A DNA stretch of 6,443 bases from Deltaproteobacteria bacterium (GTDB taxonomy: Bacteria; SAR324; NAC60-12): NCBI GenBank assembly GCA_003541985.1, contig DPLM01000196.1, forward strand, positions 1 through 6,443. The letters are read 5' to 3'. Below the pieces are notes generated by a model, which saw only the letters and a list, made by a program, of their open reading frames with translations, searched no databases and had not been told where the DNA came from. Positions 6,161-6,443 of this stretch are shown one piece after another. Each line of letters begins with the position of its first letter. Position 1 is the stretch's first letter. Made by a program: the position numbers and the translations under genes.

Positions 6161-6443
6161 ATGTTTCTGGGGAACTTCGGGACTGTTTTCTGGCCCAGTA
6201 CAGTTGGAAGCGCTTCATGATTACGCTGTCAGTTGCAACAGAAATTAAAATCAACAGTCCTAATAAAGCATCACGCCAAAATTCACTAATCTGAAGCCAG
6301 CGGATCAAACTATTTTCTAATAAATCTATGAGAACTGCACCCAAGAATGCACCAAAAGCGCTCCCAGAACCACCAAAAATGTTCACACCTCCAACAACAA
6401 CAGCTGCAACTGATTTAAGTTCGAAGCCGATTCCAGCCACAAC
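6159..6443 (-). CDS. rhaP: Rhamnose ABC transporter permease, C-terminal 94 residues only
   Basis: The frame is open from the right edge to TAG at 6159, so the true start lies outside the window; the GTG at 6440 is an internal valine, not a start. The visible part carries GFELKSVAAVVVGGVNIFGG (6-25), the conserved BPD_transp_2 cytoplasmic loop that contacts the ATPase. One hydrophobic segment follows (about 28-40), then LENSLIRWLQISEFWRDALL (42-61), another membrane segment (about 58-73), and a basic tail. It is a paralogue of the next gene, sharing the GFEL and GGVxIFGGSGS blocks. By comparison with rhizobial rha loci (order T-P-Q) this would be rhaP, with the ATPase gene probably further upstream. 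The symbol is inferred from order and from pairing with rhaQ. Confidence 0.82.
   Translation of the reverse strand, partial: VVAGIGFELKSVAAVVVGGVNIFGGSGSAFGAFLGAVLIDLLENSLIRWLQISEFWRDALLGLLILISVATDSVIMKRFQLYWARKQSRSSPET
6363..6380. repeat. 18-base direct repeat, copy 2 (in rhaP)
   Basis: This is the identical partner of the copy at 5363-5380, in the equivalent place of the upstream permease gene. The flanking bases diverge at once, so the identity is short. Confidence 0.8.

Noticed and set aside
6438..6440. GTG as the start codon of a 93-residue protein
   Set aside because: The frame continues to the right edge and the protein begins in the middle of a permease domain, so the gene is truncated by the window and this is an internal valine.
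1..6443. Mobile elements, tRNA or rRNA genes, CRISPR repeats, riboswitches
   Set aside because: Genes fill nearly the whole window and the longest gap is 128 bases. I saw no transposase, no terminal repeats, no spaced repeat array and no tRNA-like cloverleaf.

Overview
The window is one strand of a sugar-catabolism locus. Every supported gene lies on the minus strand, so transcription runs from base 6443 towards base 1. The content is an L-rhamnose uptake and breakdown cluster. In transcription order it holds the 3' end of an ABC permease (rhaP-like, cut by the right edge), a second complete permease (rhaQ-like), a periplasmic sugar-binding protein (rhaS-like), an amidohydrolase-2 family protein of uncertain role, L-rhamnulokinase (rhaB), and the first 479 codons of a bifunctional rhamnulose-1-phosphate aldolase/short-chain dehydrogenase (rhaD, also called rhaEW), cut by the left edge.

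How the genes work together (family knowledge plus inference): RhaS would capture rhamnose in the periplasm and the RhaP/RhaQ pair would carry it across the inner membrane. An isomerase that is not in the window would make L-rhamnulose, RhaB would phosphorylate it at C1, and the aldolase half of RhaD would split it into DHAP and L-lactaldehyde. The SDR half would oxidise the lactaldehyde, probably with NAD+. The transport ATPase (rhaT type), isomerase, mutarotase and regulator are not visible and may lie beyond the edges. The amidohydrolase resembles COG3618 sugar-lactonase relatives and has no obvious step in this phosphorylating route.

Layout: rhaP and rhaQ are 7 bases apart, and rhaB and rhaD overlap by the four bases ATGA. 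Three larger gaps (109, 128 and 73 bases) separate rhaQ/rhaS, rhaS/amidohydrolase and amidohydrolase/rhaB. A good stem-loop followed by a T-run lies just after rhaS, so the locus may be a transport unit followed by a separately initiated or attenuated catabolic unit. The amidohydrolase gene is clearly more AT-rich than its neighbours in the lines I counted by hand, which suggests a different origin.

Organism: the binding protein has a signal peptide without a lipobox cysteine, which points to a Gram-negative cell. The proteins read like rhizobial and other proteobacterial rhamnose transport components, but the DNA is of moderate GC (hand-counted lines in the rha genes gave 45 to 55%), lower than rhizobia. 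An uncultured, possibly marine, proteobacterium-like organism is plausible, but the sequence does not settle it. I found no RNA gene, mobile element, CRISPR array or clearly new system. The least understood component is the amidohydrolase.
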